A stretch of DNA of 64,000 nt from Alloascoidea africana (taxonomy: Eukaryota; Ascomycota; Alloascoideomycetes; Alloascoideales; Alloascoideaceae), in the NCBI GenBank assembly GCA_030581615.1, contig JAKTTT010000032.1, positions 180,196 to 244,195 of the forward strand, written 5' to 3'. This document shows positions 31,108 to 44,900 of the stretch, piece after piece. Numbering within the stretch: the stretch's first letter is position 1; every line of letters begins with the position of its first letter. A program made the position numbers and the translations under genes. The notes below the pieces were generated by a model that saw nothing but the letters and a program-made list of their open reading frames with translations, was not told where the DNA came from and made no database searches.

Positions 31108-34100
31108 ATGACTCTTAGTGCCTCAAAGCCAATAACCCCTCCTCTCAGCGATGCCCATAGCAGCCTTGTGACACTAGAGCTCAAGGATGGAACGGCAGTC
31201 CAAGGCTACTCCTTTGGTGCGAATGTTCCAACGGCCGGCGAGCTGGTTTTCCAAACGGGGATGGTTGGATATCCCGAGTCTATCACCGATCCTTCTTACG
31301 AGGGCCAGATTCTCGTCATTACCTATCCGCTTGTCGGAAACTATGGTGTTCCTTCGAGAGAAACCCCCGATGACATTGTTTCCCAGATCCCAAAGCATTT
31401 TGAGTCAAGCAAGATTCACGTTGCTGGTTTGGTCGTAGCTCACTACACTGAAGAGTTTTCACACTACTTGGCCACAAGTTCCTTGGGCGCTTGGTTAAAA
31501 GAACAAGGAATTCCTGCCATTTATGGAATTGACACAAGATCTCTGACAAAACACTTGCGGGAGAGAGGCAGTACTCTTGGCCGATTCATCACTGAAGAAC
31601 CACATGGTGCTGTTGTCCCCGATTGGGTTGATCCCAACTTGAAAAATTTGGTTGCTCAGGTATCTCTGAAAGAGCCAGTCTTGTATACACCGTCACCAGA
31701 GAAATCCATTAGGGGCCCTGATGGCGCTGTTATTCGAATCTTGGCGATTGATGTGGGAATGAAGTATAACCAAATTCGATGCTTCATCAAGTGTGGTGTG
31801 GAGCTGAAAGTGGTCCCATACGACTATGATTTTATTGCTGCTGGTGAAAAATATGATGGTCTTTTTGTTTCCAATGGACCCGGCGATCCTGCTACTTTGG
31901 CTTCCACTGTATCTCTGCTAAAGCATGTTATTGAGAAACCCAAAACCCCAATCTTTGGTATTTGTTTGGGCCACCAGCTGTTGGCTCGTGCTAGTGGTGC
32001 TTCTACTCTCAAGTTGAAATTTGGTAACCGAGGTCATAATATTCCGTGCACAAATTTGATCAATGGCCGTTGTTATATAACTTCACAAAACCACGGTTAT
32101 GCTGTTGATGCCAACTCGTTGAAAAACGGCTGGAAAGAACTTTTTGTTAATGCAAATGATGGCTCGAATGAGGGTATCTATCATCATGATTTGCCCTTCT
32201 TCTCTGTCCAATTCCATCCAGAATCCACTCCTGGACCCAGAGACACCGAGTTCCTGTTTGATGTGTTTATCAAATCGGTGGTTAACCACAAGCAGACCGG
32301 CTCTTTGAAGCCAGTTGAATTTCCTGGAGGCACTATTCGTGAGAACAGAAGAAAACATCCACGAGTCGAAGCAAAGAAGGTGTTGGTCTTGGGATCTGGT
32401 GGCTTGAGCATTGGTCAGGCTGGTGAATTTGACTACTCTGGTTCGCAAGCCATCAAGGCTTTGAAAGAGGAAGGAATCTATACTATTTTGATCAATCCAA
32501 ACATTGCTACTATTCAGACCTCCAAGGGCCTCGCCGACAAGGTCTACTTTTTGCCCGTTACTCCAGACTTTGTTAGAAAAGTGATCAAATATGAGCAACC
32601 CGATGCCATTTACGTTACTTTTGGTGGTCAGACTGCATTGAATGTTGGAATCCAGTTGAAGGATGAGTTTGAAAGTCTTGGCGTTAAAGTCCTCGGTACC
32701 CCAATTGACACTATTATTACCACTGAAGACCGCGAGCTGTTTGCACGCTCAATGGAGGAGATTGGAGAAAAATGTGCAAAGTCTGCTACTGCTTCCTCAC
32801 TTCAAGAAGCTTTGCAAGTTGTTGAAGATATCAAGTTTCCGGTTATCGTCCGTGCAGCTTATGCTCTTGGCGGTCTGGGATCTGGTTTTGCGGAGAATAA
32901 AGAACAGCTTATTGCTTTGTGTAACAAGGCATTTGCAACATCCCCTCAAGTTCTTATTGAACGGTCTATGAAAGGATGGAAAGAGATTGAATATGAGGTT
33001 GTCCGCGACGCATTTGACAACTGTATCACTGTTTGTAATATGGAGAACTTTGATCCCTTGGGAATCCATACTGGTGATTCTATCGTTGTTGCGCCATCTC
33101 AGACACTCTCAGACGAAGATTACAACATGTTGAGAACCACAGCTGTTAATGTTATCAGACATTTGGGAGTTGTTGGTGAATGTAACATCCAATACGCTCT
33201 GAATCCGTTTTCAAAAGAGTACTGCATCATTGAAGTCAACGCCAGACTGTCTAGATCTTCTGCTTTGGCTTCAAAAGCTACTGGATACCCATTGGCTTTT
33301 ATTGCTGCCAAACTTGGTCTCAATATCCCTCTAAATGAGGTCAAGAACACCGTGACCAAGGTTACATGTGCCTGCTTTGAACCTTCATTGGATTATGTTG
33401 TTGTCAAGATTCCAAGATGGGATTTGAAGAAGTTTACAAGAGTAAGCAAAGAACTTTCTTCGTCAATGAAATCCGTGGGCGAAGTTATGAGTATTGGTCG
33501 TACTTTTGAAGAGGCGATCCAAAAGGCTATTCGCTCTACTGATTACCACAACTTTGGGTTTAATGCTACCGATGCACTCATGTCTATTGATATTGATACT
33601 GAATTGCAAACTCCCTCGGACCAAAGACTCTTTGCAATTGCCAATGCACTGGACGCAGGTTACTCAGTGGAAAAGATCTGGAGTTTAACCAAAATTGATA
33701 AGTGGTTCTTGAACAAGTTGTCACATCTGATTGATGTATCCAAACAGCTTTCAGCTTACTCATCTCCTGAAAAGGTGCCATTACAGGTGATTAGAGAAGC
33801 TAAGCAACTTGGATTCGAAGACCGTCAAATTGCAAAGTTCACAGGCTCAAACGAGATGGCTGTTAGAAGAAGACGTGTTGAGGCAGGAATAACTCCTTTT
33901 GTGAAGCAGATTGATACAGTTGCGGCTGAATTTCCAGCTTTCACAAACTATTTGTACATGACCTATAACGCAGATAGTCATGACTTGACATTTGATGATC
34001 ACGGTGTTATGGTGCTGGGGTCTGGAGTTTATCGTATTGGTTCATCTGTTGAGTTCGATTGGTGTGCTGTTCGAGCTGTGAGGACTTTGAGAGAAGAAGG

Positions 34101-37100
34101 TACAAAGACAATTATGCTCAATTATAACCCAGAAACGGTAAGTACAGACTATGATGAAGCTGACCGTCTTTATTTCGAGGTTATCAACATGGAGCGTGTC
34201 TTGGATATCTACGAGGTTGAGAACTCTGCTGGTGTTGTCATTTCCATGGGTGGTCAAACTTCAAACAACATTGCCATTTCACTGCACAGAAATAATGTGA
34301 AGATTATGGGTACGAGCCCTGAAATGATTGATTCTGCAGAAAACAGATACAAGTTTTCTCGTCTTTTGGATAGAATCGGCGTTGATCAACCAGCATGGAA
34401 GGAATTGACCTCTATTGACGAAGCAGAGGCATTTGCTGCAAAGGTCTCTTATCCAGTTTTGGTTAGACCTTCCTACGTCTTGTCTGGTGCTGCCATGAAC
34501 ACTGTCTACTCTAGAGATGATTTGGCCAGCTACTTGGCACAGGCAGTTGAGGTTTCAAAGGACTACCCTGTTGTTATTACAAAGTACATTGAGAATGCAA
34601 AGGAAATAGAGATGGATGCAGTTGCAAAAGACGGTAAAATGATTATGCATGTTGTTTCTGAGCACGTTGAAAATGCTGGTGTCCATTCTGGAGATGCCAC
34701 TTTGGTTGTTCCTCCTCAGGATTTGGATCCAGAGACTGTGAAGCGAATTGTCATTGCCACAGCCAAAATCGGAAACGCTTTGAATGTTACTGGTCCATAC
34801 AATATCCAGTTTATTGCAAAGAACAACGAAATCAAGGTTATCGAGTGTAACGTTCGTGCTTCTCGATCTTTCCCATTTGTTTCCAAGGTTGTTGGAACCG
34901 ATCTAATTGAAATGGCTACAAAGGCGGTTATGGGTTATCCTGTTACTCCATACCCTACTCAGGAATTGCCAGCAGATTACTGTGCTATAAAGGTTCCTCA
35001 GTTTTCGTTTTCTCGCCTCTCTGGCGCGGATCCAATCTTGGGTGTTGAGATGGCATCTACAGGAGAAGTTGCAACTTTTGGTCACAACAAGTATGAGGCT
35101 TATCTCAAGTCGTTGATCGCTACTGGTTTCACGATTCCAAAGAAGAACATTTTATTGTCTATTGGTTCTTTCAAGGAGAAGATGGAATTGCTCCCCAGTG
35201 TTAGAAAATTGCATGAGCTTGGATACAAATTGTTTGCTACTGCCGGAACTGCTGACTTTATCCAGGAACATGGAATCCCTGTTCAATTTTTGGAGGTACT
35301 AAGTGAGAATTCTCAAAAGAGCGAGTTTTCCTTGACTGAGCACTTGGCAAACAACTTGATCGATTTGTACATCAATTTGCCTTCTGCAAACAGGTTCCGA
35401 CGACCAGCGTCTTACGTCTCGTCTGGTTATCTGACAAGAAGAATGGCAATCGATTATGCAATTCCTCTTGTCACCAATGTTAAATGTGCGAAACTTTTGG
35501 TAGAAGCGCTTGCCAGAAATATTCCATTTGAAGTATCTGCAATTGATGCACAGACAAGTCATGAAACTGTTGTTTTGCCTGGATTGGTGAACATTGCCGC
35601 GTTTGTTCCTAATCTGACAGGAGACAAGGGTGCCCAGGAATTTGCGAAAGTTACTGAGTTGGCTTTGGAGTCTGGATTTACCCACAATCTGATTCTCCCT
35701 GCTGGTGTCAGTGATGCCAGGTCCTTGACTCTAGCCAGGAACAACACCAATGGATTTGCTTACACAGATTATGGCCTCAGTGTTTATGCCACAAACACAA
35801 ATGCAGCTCAGTTGGCTCAGGTTGTTAACAGTGTGAATTCTCTCTTTATCCCATTAAGCAGTCTGAATGATAAGTTGAACAATGTAACTGCTGCAAGTGC
35901 CCATTTTGCTTCATGGCCTTCTTCTAAGCCAATCGTTACAGATGCAAGTGCGACAAATCTCGCTTCTGTTTTGCTTCTTGCTAGTTTGCACAGCCGATCT
36001 ATTCACATCACTGGAGTCTCTAAGAAAGAGGATTTGGACTTGATTGCTCTGTCAAAAGAAAAGGGATTGCAGGTAACCTGCGATGTTCCAATTTGTGCCT
36101 TGTTCTTGACTCGGGAGGAGACAAACATCAAGGCAAGCAGTCTCCCCACCAAAGAAGATCAGGCTGCTCTTTGGGAAAACTTGGATGCTGTTGATTGTTT
36201 CAGCATTGGTGCCTTGCCTGCAATTGTTGCTAAAGAGCTTGGTAAGACACCTTCCCCTGGAATCGGAATTACCTCTGCTTTACCATTGCTACTTTCTGCT
36301 GTTCATGAGGGTAGACTCACTATGGAAGATATTGTGAGTCGTCTATACACCAAACCTATTGAAATCTTTGGCCTCACCGAGCAACCAGAAACATCAGTGG
36401 AAATCGACTTGGATCGTTTGGCAAGTGGGCTAAAACACTTTGAAAAGGATGAATTGATCAACAAGAGTGAATTGTATGGCGCAGTTGAACGAGTCTGTGT
36501 CAATGGCAGAACCATCTGCTTGGAAGGCGATGTTGTAATTAGAGAGACAAAGGGAAAAGACTTGTCTGTGTCTGCATTTGACTCGATGATTGGAGCTGCC
36601 TTGTCTCCTACTACAACAAGATCAACAAGATTCTCTTTCACTAATCATGATCAAAGACGTGCTTCTATCACACCAAGATCGCCAATCCTCACTAGACAAA
36701 CAAGGGATGCTATATCTGTTTTTGGAGACGAAGATGATGAGGAACCTCTTGCTCGAGCTACTTCTCACCAAGTTGATGAAGAGTATATTGCAAAACAAAC
36801 AATTCCTCGTGAGCTAACACCTTCGTCTGCCCTCGAAACTGCAATCAGACACAACAACCCCTTCCTCAGGAAGAATATTTTGTCTGTTAGTCAATTTAAC
36901 AGAAACGACCTCCATGTGCTGTTTACTATCGCGCAGGAAATGAGATTGGGAGTTGAAAGATGTGGCGTTCTCAATTTGCTTAGTGGCCGTGTCCTGACTA
37001 CAATGTTCTACGAACCTTCAACAAGAACTTCTACTTCTTTCAATGCCGCTATGCAACGTCTTGGTGGACGAGTTGTACCGATTAATGAGAGCGATTCGTC

Positions 37101-37848
37101 AACTAAGAAAGGTGAGACATTGGCTGATACTGTAAGATGTTTGGCAAGCTATTCAGATGCCATTGTTTTGAGACACCCTGAAGAGTCCAGCGCTGGTATT
37201 GCAGCGAAATTTTCGCCTGTACCTATTATCAATGGCGGAAATGGCTCAAAGGAACACCCAACTCAGGCTTTCCTAGATTTGTTCACAATTCGTGAGGAAC
37301 TGGGAACTGTAAACGGACTGATTGTTACATTTATGGGTGACTTGAAATACGGCAGACCTGTTCATTCTCTTTGCAAACTTTTCCGTCATTACCAAGTTCG
37401 GGTACAACTAGTTTCACCACCAGAATTGGCATTGCCTTCTGATATCCGTGATGAATTGAAGAAATCAGGAATGCTGCTCGCTGAAAGCCACAAGCTAACA
37501 CCAGAGATACTAGCAAAAAGTGATGTTTTGTATTGCACTCGTGTGCAAAAAGAGAGATTTAGCGACCTCAGCGTTTATGAAAACGTCAAAGATGCCTTTG
37601 TTGTTGATAACAAGGTATTGAGGCATGCAAAACAGCATATGTGTGTATTGCACCCATTGCCCAGAGTTAATGAGATTAAAGAGGAGGTTGATTTTGATCA
37701 AAGAGCTGCTTATTTCAGACAGGTATGGAATACTTTTGATTGGTTGTGTTTTGAATGTCACAATTTACTAACCCCGTTTCAATAGATGAGATATGGCCTC
37801 TTTGTCAGAATGTCATTGCTTGCATTAGTCATTGGAGTTGACTTTTGA
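31108..37848 (+). CDS. URA2: Carbamoyl-phosphate synthase / aspartate transcarbamylase fusion, 2 exons
   Basis: Exons 31108-37722 and 37786-37848 give 2,225 aa; S. cerevisiae Ura2 is 2,214. The 63-nt intron (GTATGG ... TACTAAC ... AATAG) lies 20 codons from the end, and splicing restores [13 protein letters not shown]. Domains: glutaminase (~20-400, catalytic Cys in [10 protein letters not shown] ~287), CPSase with two ATP-grasp halves (~430-1480, [20 protein letters not shown] and [17 protein letters not shown]), a dihydroorotase-like linker (~1500-1830) lacking the HxH metal ligands, and ATCase (~1925-2225, [22 protein letters not shown]). It makes carbamoyl aspartate for pyrimidine synthesis and is UTP-inhibited in yeasts. 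The inactive linker is normal for fungi. CTG occurs at the conserved Leu of VLGSG. Confidence 0.97.
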
Positions 37849-40143
37849 GCGTTTGCGGCTACAAACAACATTAGAAAATTCTCAGCTCCAATTTCGAACT
37901 AGTGTTGTTTACATGGCATAGAGATCAATATCTAGTTATTATGATTAGGCTTCCAATTTCCTTCAAGATTTTCAGTCTATTATCATGACAACTTGTCTTT
38001 CGCTTTTTTTAATGCAGATAGTGCAATTTACAAGATTAGTAGATAATAGACCTAAAGACCGTGCGTGTTATTTAAATGCTTTAGAAAGGTATAGGTGAGT
38101 TATTTCATTTTTTTGACGATGTTTTGATATGTTTTTTGTTTTAAAAGTTTATACAATCATTATTAAATAGTCGATTCGTTAGTTTAGTTTGTTGATTAGA
38201 TTAGGTATCGGCACGACTATAAAGTCGTTTATTCAGGATCGTTTCATAGATTTAATTTATTGGTTTTCTGTTTAAGTGTTTTTTTGACAAGTTTATCAGG
38301 TGCTTAGAGGTTTGTCTTCAAGTGATTCTTATTTTGTTGCACAACCAATTGCAAATCTAGTGAGAGAATAAACGTTGAAGGAGCCGAAAAATTGTGCAAA
38401 ATTCAAGTCTAAGATGAAATTCGCCAAGCTGGTATGGTAGGGTATCAAACTGTCTTCTGAAAAAAAGCTACTTACGAACTGCACAGTAGGCAAGCTATAG
38501 AGGCAAATTGACATGTGCGGTTTCCAAAAAAAGAAGAAACATAAAAGCTTTAAAGGGAGAGGCAATTACAACAGATATCAGAAGAGATATGAAATTCTAG
38601 AAATACAGAACTTGGTGCTGGAAACCGTGGAAGAAAAAGGAACCTTGGATTGTGAGACTAGGAGTAAATTTCAAGCAAGCAACCCTTGAAACGACAGGGC
38701 GTGCGCAAGATCCAGAAACATTTTTATTATCTCTCATAGTTCTGCCTCCATAAGAGGAGTCTTTCGCTCATTTTCTAATAGATTAAGCTTTATACAGACC
38801 ACCTTTTTTCGGGATAGAACTCCTTACAAAACTAGACTGTTATATCGCAAGTATAACATCTGAGCTGAACAAACTTATATGTTTTTTTCCTCAGCTTTAT
38901 AAATTGTAGTAAACGTTTGTGAAAAATTCGCCTGTCACTTTGGCTGGACGGGAATAGTAACAGGAGTTGCTTATCTTTTATCTTCTAAACCAAACACAGT
39001 GTTAAATAGCCAGAATGGAATAAAACTTTTCAGTAATTCAGTGTGCAGTAAATTAACGTCTTATAGTTGAGTAATGCATAAAGAGTTAACCAAGTTCCCC
39101 ATAAACAAGCTTTTGTACAAGGCTGCCAGTACATCTATAGCGAACTACACTTTGCCCTTAATTATTTCAAATCCTGCCAAAAACCAGGCACTAAAAATAG
39201 AAGAGACAAAAAACTATTCCAACTGCTAATAGAACAAAATGCTCGCAAAAGAATAACAAAATAGAATGATGAAATTCTATTTCTAAAAATTAAAAGAATA
39301 AAAAACGCGCAAGCCGTTCCATCAAAACAGCAAAATGATCTTGTGGCATGCCTGCATTGGTGCTTCTACGGAAAGTAGTGAATAAACTCTAAACCAAAGT
39401 CTACGGAATAGAAACGACTCACAATTTGGTACGATTAAGCGTTCTTCAGAGCTCTATTCTAACTATTTCATTTCTGGGTGAACAGTAACTACTTGAGACA
39501 AACTGAACACCAGAGCAAGGGCTTCGTGAAGATGGTCTGGTTTTAGATTGCGGGCTTAGTTAAACCCCAAGTTTTGTATTGTCTAAGCTTTTAATCAGCA
39601 TCTCAAAAATCTCTATCATACTTAACACTCCCTAAGCTTTTCATATCTCCTCTTTCATTTATGGAGGAAGCTATCGGCTTTTTTCTTGGACTTCAGTTCC
39701 GCTCCCTACTCTCATTACACATTCGAGAACCACACTTCGATATCTAGATTTTTCTAAGCCCCAACGCATAACATCTACACAAGATTTGACGTGATAAACT
39801 GTTAGTAGATAGCATCTACAATCCCTGTTTAGTATGTACCAATTACTTTCAATACATTCAATGAAAGGAGGAGATCTCCCAGTGTACTCCAGACACAACA
39901 AACCTTTGTACCAGTTGGTTATTTTGCATCACTAAATTGTCGATCTTCACGCAAAAAAACCCTCTAAATTCCTACTCTAAATTCCGGTATTTAAACAAAT
40001 AATACCAGGATAAAGAAAATATAAAACATAACTAGCCTATACCCGTTCCCTATCTATACATGTAGGGTCGGACATGATTGTTGAATGCTTTCCAAGGCCG
40101 TCTCCTCCCAACTTCAGGATTTCCTGTCATAAACCATTCTTTC
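37849..40143. other. 2.3-kb gene-empty interval with a decayed LTR
   Basis: No supported gene on either strand. AT-rich sequence between the ends of URA2 and EPT1, which converge. One region (38734-38858) matches the solo LTRs at 60.6 and 62.6 kb. A small perfect hairpin ACGACT-ATAA-AGTCGT lies near 38213. The rest may be older transposon debris, but I cannot align it. Confidence 0.55.
38734..38858 (+). mobile_element. Decayed solo LTR (family 1, 5' part diverged)
   Basis: It shares with the LTRs at 60647-60823 and 62601-62824 the blocks TCATAGTTCTG, CTCATTTTCTAATAGAT, AAGCTTTATACA, ACTCCTTACAAAACTAGA and the terminal GTATAACA. The first ~60 bp of the LTR cannot be recognised, so this is an older or truncated copy. 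No target-site duplication could be set. Confidence 0.6.
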
Positions 40144-41762
40144 CTAATCTACCTTCTTATGCTTGATGCTCAAACACCAAATATCCAAATATGTCGTAAT
40201 CTCGGTAATCACCTCCATTACAAAGCCACCATAGACCCCAATAGAAATACCAAGTCCAGTCCAGACCAGGTTGTTAATAACCGTCGCGCTGTCGTACTTG
40301 GCATAATCAGGACCAGACAAGGGCAGTCTTGTAGTAATATAGTAGATCACAATCTGCAAAAATGGTACTGCCATCAACACATTACAGAAGGGAAACTCTT
40401 GAATTGTCAAATGAGCAGTTATAATTCTGCCAACAGTGAAAGCCAGGGTCGCACCAATACTGAAAACAAATGGAAGAGCGTTATTGTAGATAATATCAGG
40501 TTCGATATAGGTAAGAAGGAAAATTCCCGAGTAATAAATAAAGAAGGGAGCAATTCCTCGGAGGGCCCGGAGAGCACTCTTTCCTTGAGATTTGTAAAAC
40601 TTGACAACGTTGTTTGAGGCAGCTACAATGTTGAAGATGAGTCCTACAGCTCCAAGTGCAACATAGAGATGGGTTAGATCCAGCTGTTGCAGCCAGTCAG
40701 GCAACGCTTTTGCATTGCCAAATGCGGACTCGACGGAATTTTCGAGATGGAAAAGCGACAAGATCGGTGTTTTCCAAATCTGCGGCCCAAACACGCCGGA
40801 CACAAAGTGACAGCACATTATTGCTAGAATGCCTTCGACTGGGCCCGAAAAGATAGAAAGGTATAGGACGCCCGTGTGGTATTCCTCCCATGTGCTCAAA
40901 TAAAAGTAGCATTGTGCTACCAGAGAAATAATAAACCAATAATTAGTGCTTAGCCATCAAATAAGTAGGCAGTGTTACTCACTAGCAAACTGAGAAATCA
41001 CCAAGAGATAGGTATATCCCATTCCGGTCGTCGAGGCGAAAATGACGGCACCGAGAGTTGTGTTTACAGCATCAACACCTAGTTTATGTCCAGTAAAATG
41101 TTAGAGTCTAATTAAACATCTCTTGATTTATGATGAAATCATACTCACAATGGTCAAAAAGTTCGCCAAGTGGCCCACTCTGCCCTGTTCGTCTTCTACA
41201 AAATCATAGAGTTGTCCGCGTTAGAATAAGACATTGAATTTTGGTTTCGCTCGCTTATCGCCGCTTGGCTAAGGAGAAACTTACGCATGCGCTCCATCAC
41301 AAGCATCAAAGGTCTGGTACATGAACATGCCAATACCATAGCTGAAGTAGACCCAGGATGGTGATGGCTCCGAAAGCGTAGGGTCGAAGTATAGCACCGT
41401 GGCCAGGTTCACCAGGACAAAACCAAGACCTAGCAACGTCACCTATAACTAATTAGAATTTCATTTCTAAAACGTTTAATCGCGAAATCCTTTTCTTTGC
41501 GAATATCCGTACCATATTTGGACTTCATTTGAGCCATCGTTAGTAAATTTCCATATCGTTCACATATACATTAATGTTGGATCAGCATGTGAAAAAAGAA
41601 GCAGGAGGAGAGTCGGACTTACGCTAGCCACTTGGGGAAAATAAGAACAAACTTTTGCCAGAACGGCCTCAGCAAATACTTCTGAACCAAAGAGTGATCT
41701 TCGCTTGCATATTTGTACTTTTTCAAGTTCGGCAGGGAACTAACGGGGATATAAACGCCCAT
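40144..41762 (-). CDS. EPT1: sn-1,2-diacylglycerol ethanolamine/choline phosphotransferase, 6 exons
   Basis: Exons (minus): 41762-41623, 41522-41513 (10 nt), 41442-41285, 41195-41149, 41078-40983, 40916-40144; 407 aa in all (yeast Ept1 391). Introns are 100, 70, 89, 70 and 66 nt. It starts MGVYIPVSSLPNLKKYKY. The CDP-alcohol phosphotransferase motif DG-x2-AR-x8-G-x3-D-x3-D reads DGAHARRTGQSGPLGELFDH plus CVD, and is assembled across exons 3, 4 and 5. Then come several membrane segments. The enzyme makes phosphatidylethanolamine and/or phosphatidylcholine by the Kennedy pathway in the ER/Golgi. Whether it is Ept1 or Cpt1 by specificity cannot be told. The 10-nt microexon codes the start of PNMVTLLG; without it the frame breaks. 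Confidence 0.9.
41513..41522 (-). other. 10-nt microexon of EPT1
   Basis: TCCAAATATG lies between an AG acceptor (GAAG) and a GTACGG donor. It completes the Ala codon of LA and adds Pro-Asn-Met before Val-Thr-Leu-Leu-Gly, matching the yeast Ept1 sequence APNIITL. An ACTAAC branch site lies about 25-30 nt upstream of its acceptor. Confidence 0.8.
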
Positions 41763-41981
41763 ATTTGTTGCTTCGTCGCTTGTTAGGTCTGCTTTCGGTG
41801 GTGGTTTTGTCAAACTCTTTTTGTCCCTATTTTGTTGGGGTATTATATCACTTGAAGAGTACAGAGTTACCCGGCGTGTATCTGAAAAAAGCTGCTTACA
41901 CCCGTACACCCGCGATGCTCAGAAAATGAAAAAAAAAATCTGCTACTTCTGAAACTTATAACTGGAAATCTCGAAGCAGTC

Positions 41982-44900
41982 ATGGGCAAGGGAAAGAAAA
42001 TCGACCCCAGAATTCCCGCTTTAATACGGAATGGGCTCCAAGAGAAGCACCGGAGCTTTTTTGTTTTGGTTGGCGACAAGGGCCGGAACCAACTGCCTTT
42101 TCTGCACTATCTCATGACAAGAGATGACTTGAAAATGAACAAATCTGTTCTGTGGGCCTATAAGCATGATTTACTAGGCTTTACGTCACATAGAAAGAAA
42201 AGAGAAAAGAAGATCAAAAAGGAGATCAAAAGGGGAATCCGAGATGTGAACCAAGAGGACCCATTTGAACTATTCATCTCATTGCAAAACATTCGATATG
42301 TTTATTACAAGGAAACAGACAAGATCTTGGGAAACACCTATGGAATGTGCATTCTACAGGACTTTGAGGCCATCACTCCCAACATTTTGGCAAGGTGCAT
42401 TGAGACTGTTGAAGGTGGTGGACTTGTTGTTATATTGCTCAAGACGATGAATTCTTTGAAACAATTGTATACGATGAGCATGGATGTCCATTCCAGATAT
42501 AGGACTGAGGCTCATCAGGATCTTGTGGCAAGATTTAATGAGCGATTTATCTTGTCTTTGGGGTCATGTCGAACTTGTCTTGTTGTCGATGACGAGTTGA
42601 ATGTGCTGCCTATATCTGGAGGGAAAAACGTTGCCAGGCTTCCTCCTCCAGATCCTTCTTCGGAAGAAGAGAAGGAGCATGTAGCGAAGTTAAAGATGAT
42701 TAAAACGCAATTAAAAGATGTTCAACCAACTGGTGCACTTGTTCAACTCGCAAGAACAGCGGATCAAGCAAGTTGCTTGCTCAAGTTTTTTGACCTCATC
42801 ACGGAAAAGACGCTGAGAAGCACTGTTACACTCATGGCAAGCAGAGGTAGAGGTAAATCAGCTGCTATGGGTATAGCGATTGCAAGCGCCGTTGCCAACG
42901 GTTATTCAAACATTTTCGTAACATCGCCTAGTCCTGAAAATTTGCGAACTTTGTTTGAGTTCATTTTTAAAGGGTTTGATGCGTTAGGATACGAGGACCA
43001 CCAAGATTATGAGATTATCAAGTCTACAAACAAGGAGTTTAACAATGCAATAGTAAGAGTTGATCTGTTTAGGAGTCATAGACAGACTATTCAGTATATC
43101 CAGCCCACTGATCATCATGTTCTGGGACAGGCAGAGCTCGTTGTTATTGATGAGGCTGCTGCTATCCCATTGCCGGTTGTCAGAAAACTATTTGGCCCAT
43201 ATCTTGTTTTTATGGCTTCTACTATTCATGGCTATGAAGGAACAGGGAGATCACTTTCTCTCAAGCTTATTCGTCAATTGCGGGAGCAGGCCAATGGGAA
43301 GAGCGATGTTGCAGATGCTAAAGCCATAGGAAGTAGAACGCTTGCTGAGCTTACGCTAGAAGAGCCAATTCGATATGCTCCGGAGGACCCAGTTGAGAAA
43401 TGGCTAAATTCCCTTCTATGCCTAGATGCTACAAGCCATCCTTCTCTTCACAAAGCTACTGCTGGCGGAATGCCTCATCCATCCCAGTGCAACCTGTATT
43501 ACGTCAATCGAGATACACTGTTTTCATACCACCCTGTTTCTGAATCTTTTCTGCACAAAATGATGGGTTTATATGTTGCTTCGCATTATAAGAACAGTCC
43601 TAATGATCTCCAGTTGATGTCTGATGCGCCTGCACACCAGCTCTATGTTCTGCTTCCGCCAGTAGACAGCCGTGTAAACCGTCTTCCAGAACCCCTATGT
43701 GTTATCCAGGTCGCACTTGAAGGTGAAATATCCAAGAAAACAGTGTCGCTTGGTTTGAACCGGGGCAAGAGACCTGCGGGTGATATGATTCCTTGGACTA
43801 TTGCTACTCAATTTCAAGACTCGGAATTTGGAACGCTAAGTGGAGCAAGAGTTGTCAGGATTGCGACTAGCCCAGAATACACAAGAATGGGATATGGCCT
43901 AAAGGCACTGGAGCTATTACAAGATTACTTTGAAGGAAAGTTCACACCTCTTGATGCCAAGGATGTAACTGAAAGAGGAGAATTGGGCGAAGAGCCCTCT
44001 TTGACCAGAGTTGGCGATGACGAATTGAACAGAAAGGCATCTAATGGAGATAGTAGTTTACTTACAGATTTGCCAACCTTTAAAGATCCCACCAAGATGC
44101 CACCATTGCTTATGAAACTGAGCGAGAGACCGCCGCATTATTTGCACTACATGGGCGTTTCTTATGGATTAAACCCCAGTCTTGTTCAATTTTGGAAAAA
44201 GGCAGACTATGTTCCTGTTTACATCAAACAGACAGCTGCCGAGATAACAGGAGAAAATTCATGTATCATGCTTAAAGTCCTAGAAGGGAGGAATCCAGAT
44301 TGGCTCAAAGAGTACACCTTTGATTTCTACAGGAGATTTATGAGCATTCTTTCGTTTGAGTTTAAAAAGTATCCAGCTGTGCTTGCCCTCAGCGTGTTGG
44401 AGGCTGCTTCTTTAGGACGTGCCGACAAGGACAAGCTATTGACAAAAGAGGAGCTGGATATGGCGTTTTCTCCTCACGATTTGAAAAGACTCGACTCTTA
44501 TGTGAAAAACACTTTGGATCATCATTACGTCCTCGACATGATTCCTAAACTAGCTGAGTGGTATTTCCTGGGAAAGCTACGCAAGTGCTCTGGTGTTGAG
44601 TCTTCTGTTCTATTATCTATCGGTCTTCAGCACAAACCAATCCAGGAAATTGCCGATGAGCTCGGAATGAGTTTTTCACATACTGAGGCTATTTTTGCAA
44701 AGATGGCAAAGAAACTCAGTGATTTCTTGACTGGCGTGGTAAAGAAAGGTGTGGAACAGTCTATGCCACAATTAGAGGACCGAGCAGTTCTAGAACTTGA
44801 TGGAGTGGATGAAGAAGGGGATGAACACGGAAAGTTTAAGCCGTTGGGAGAGACACTGGATGAGGAACTCGATGCCGCATCTTCAGAAGCAATGACCAAG

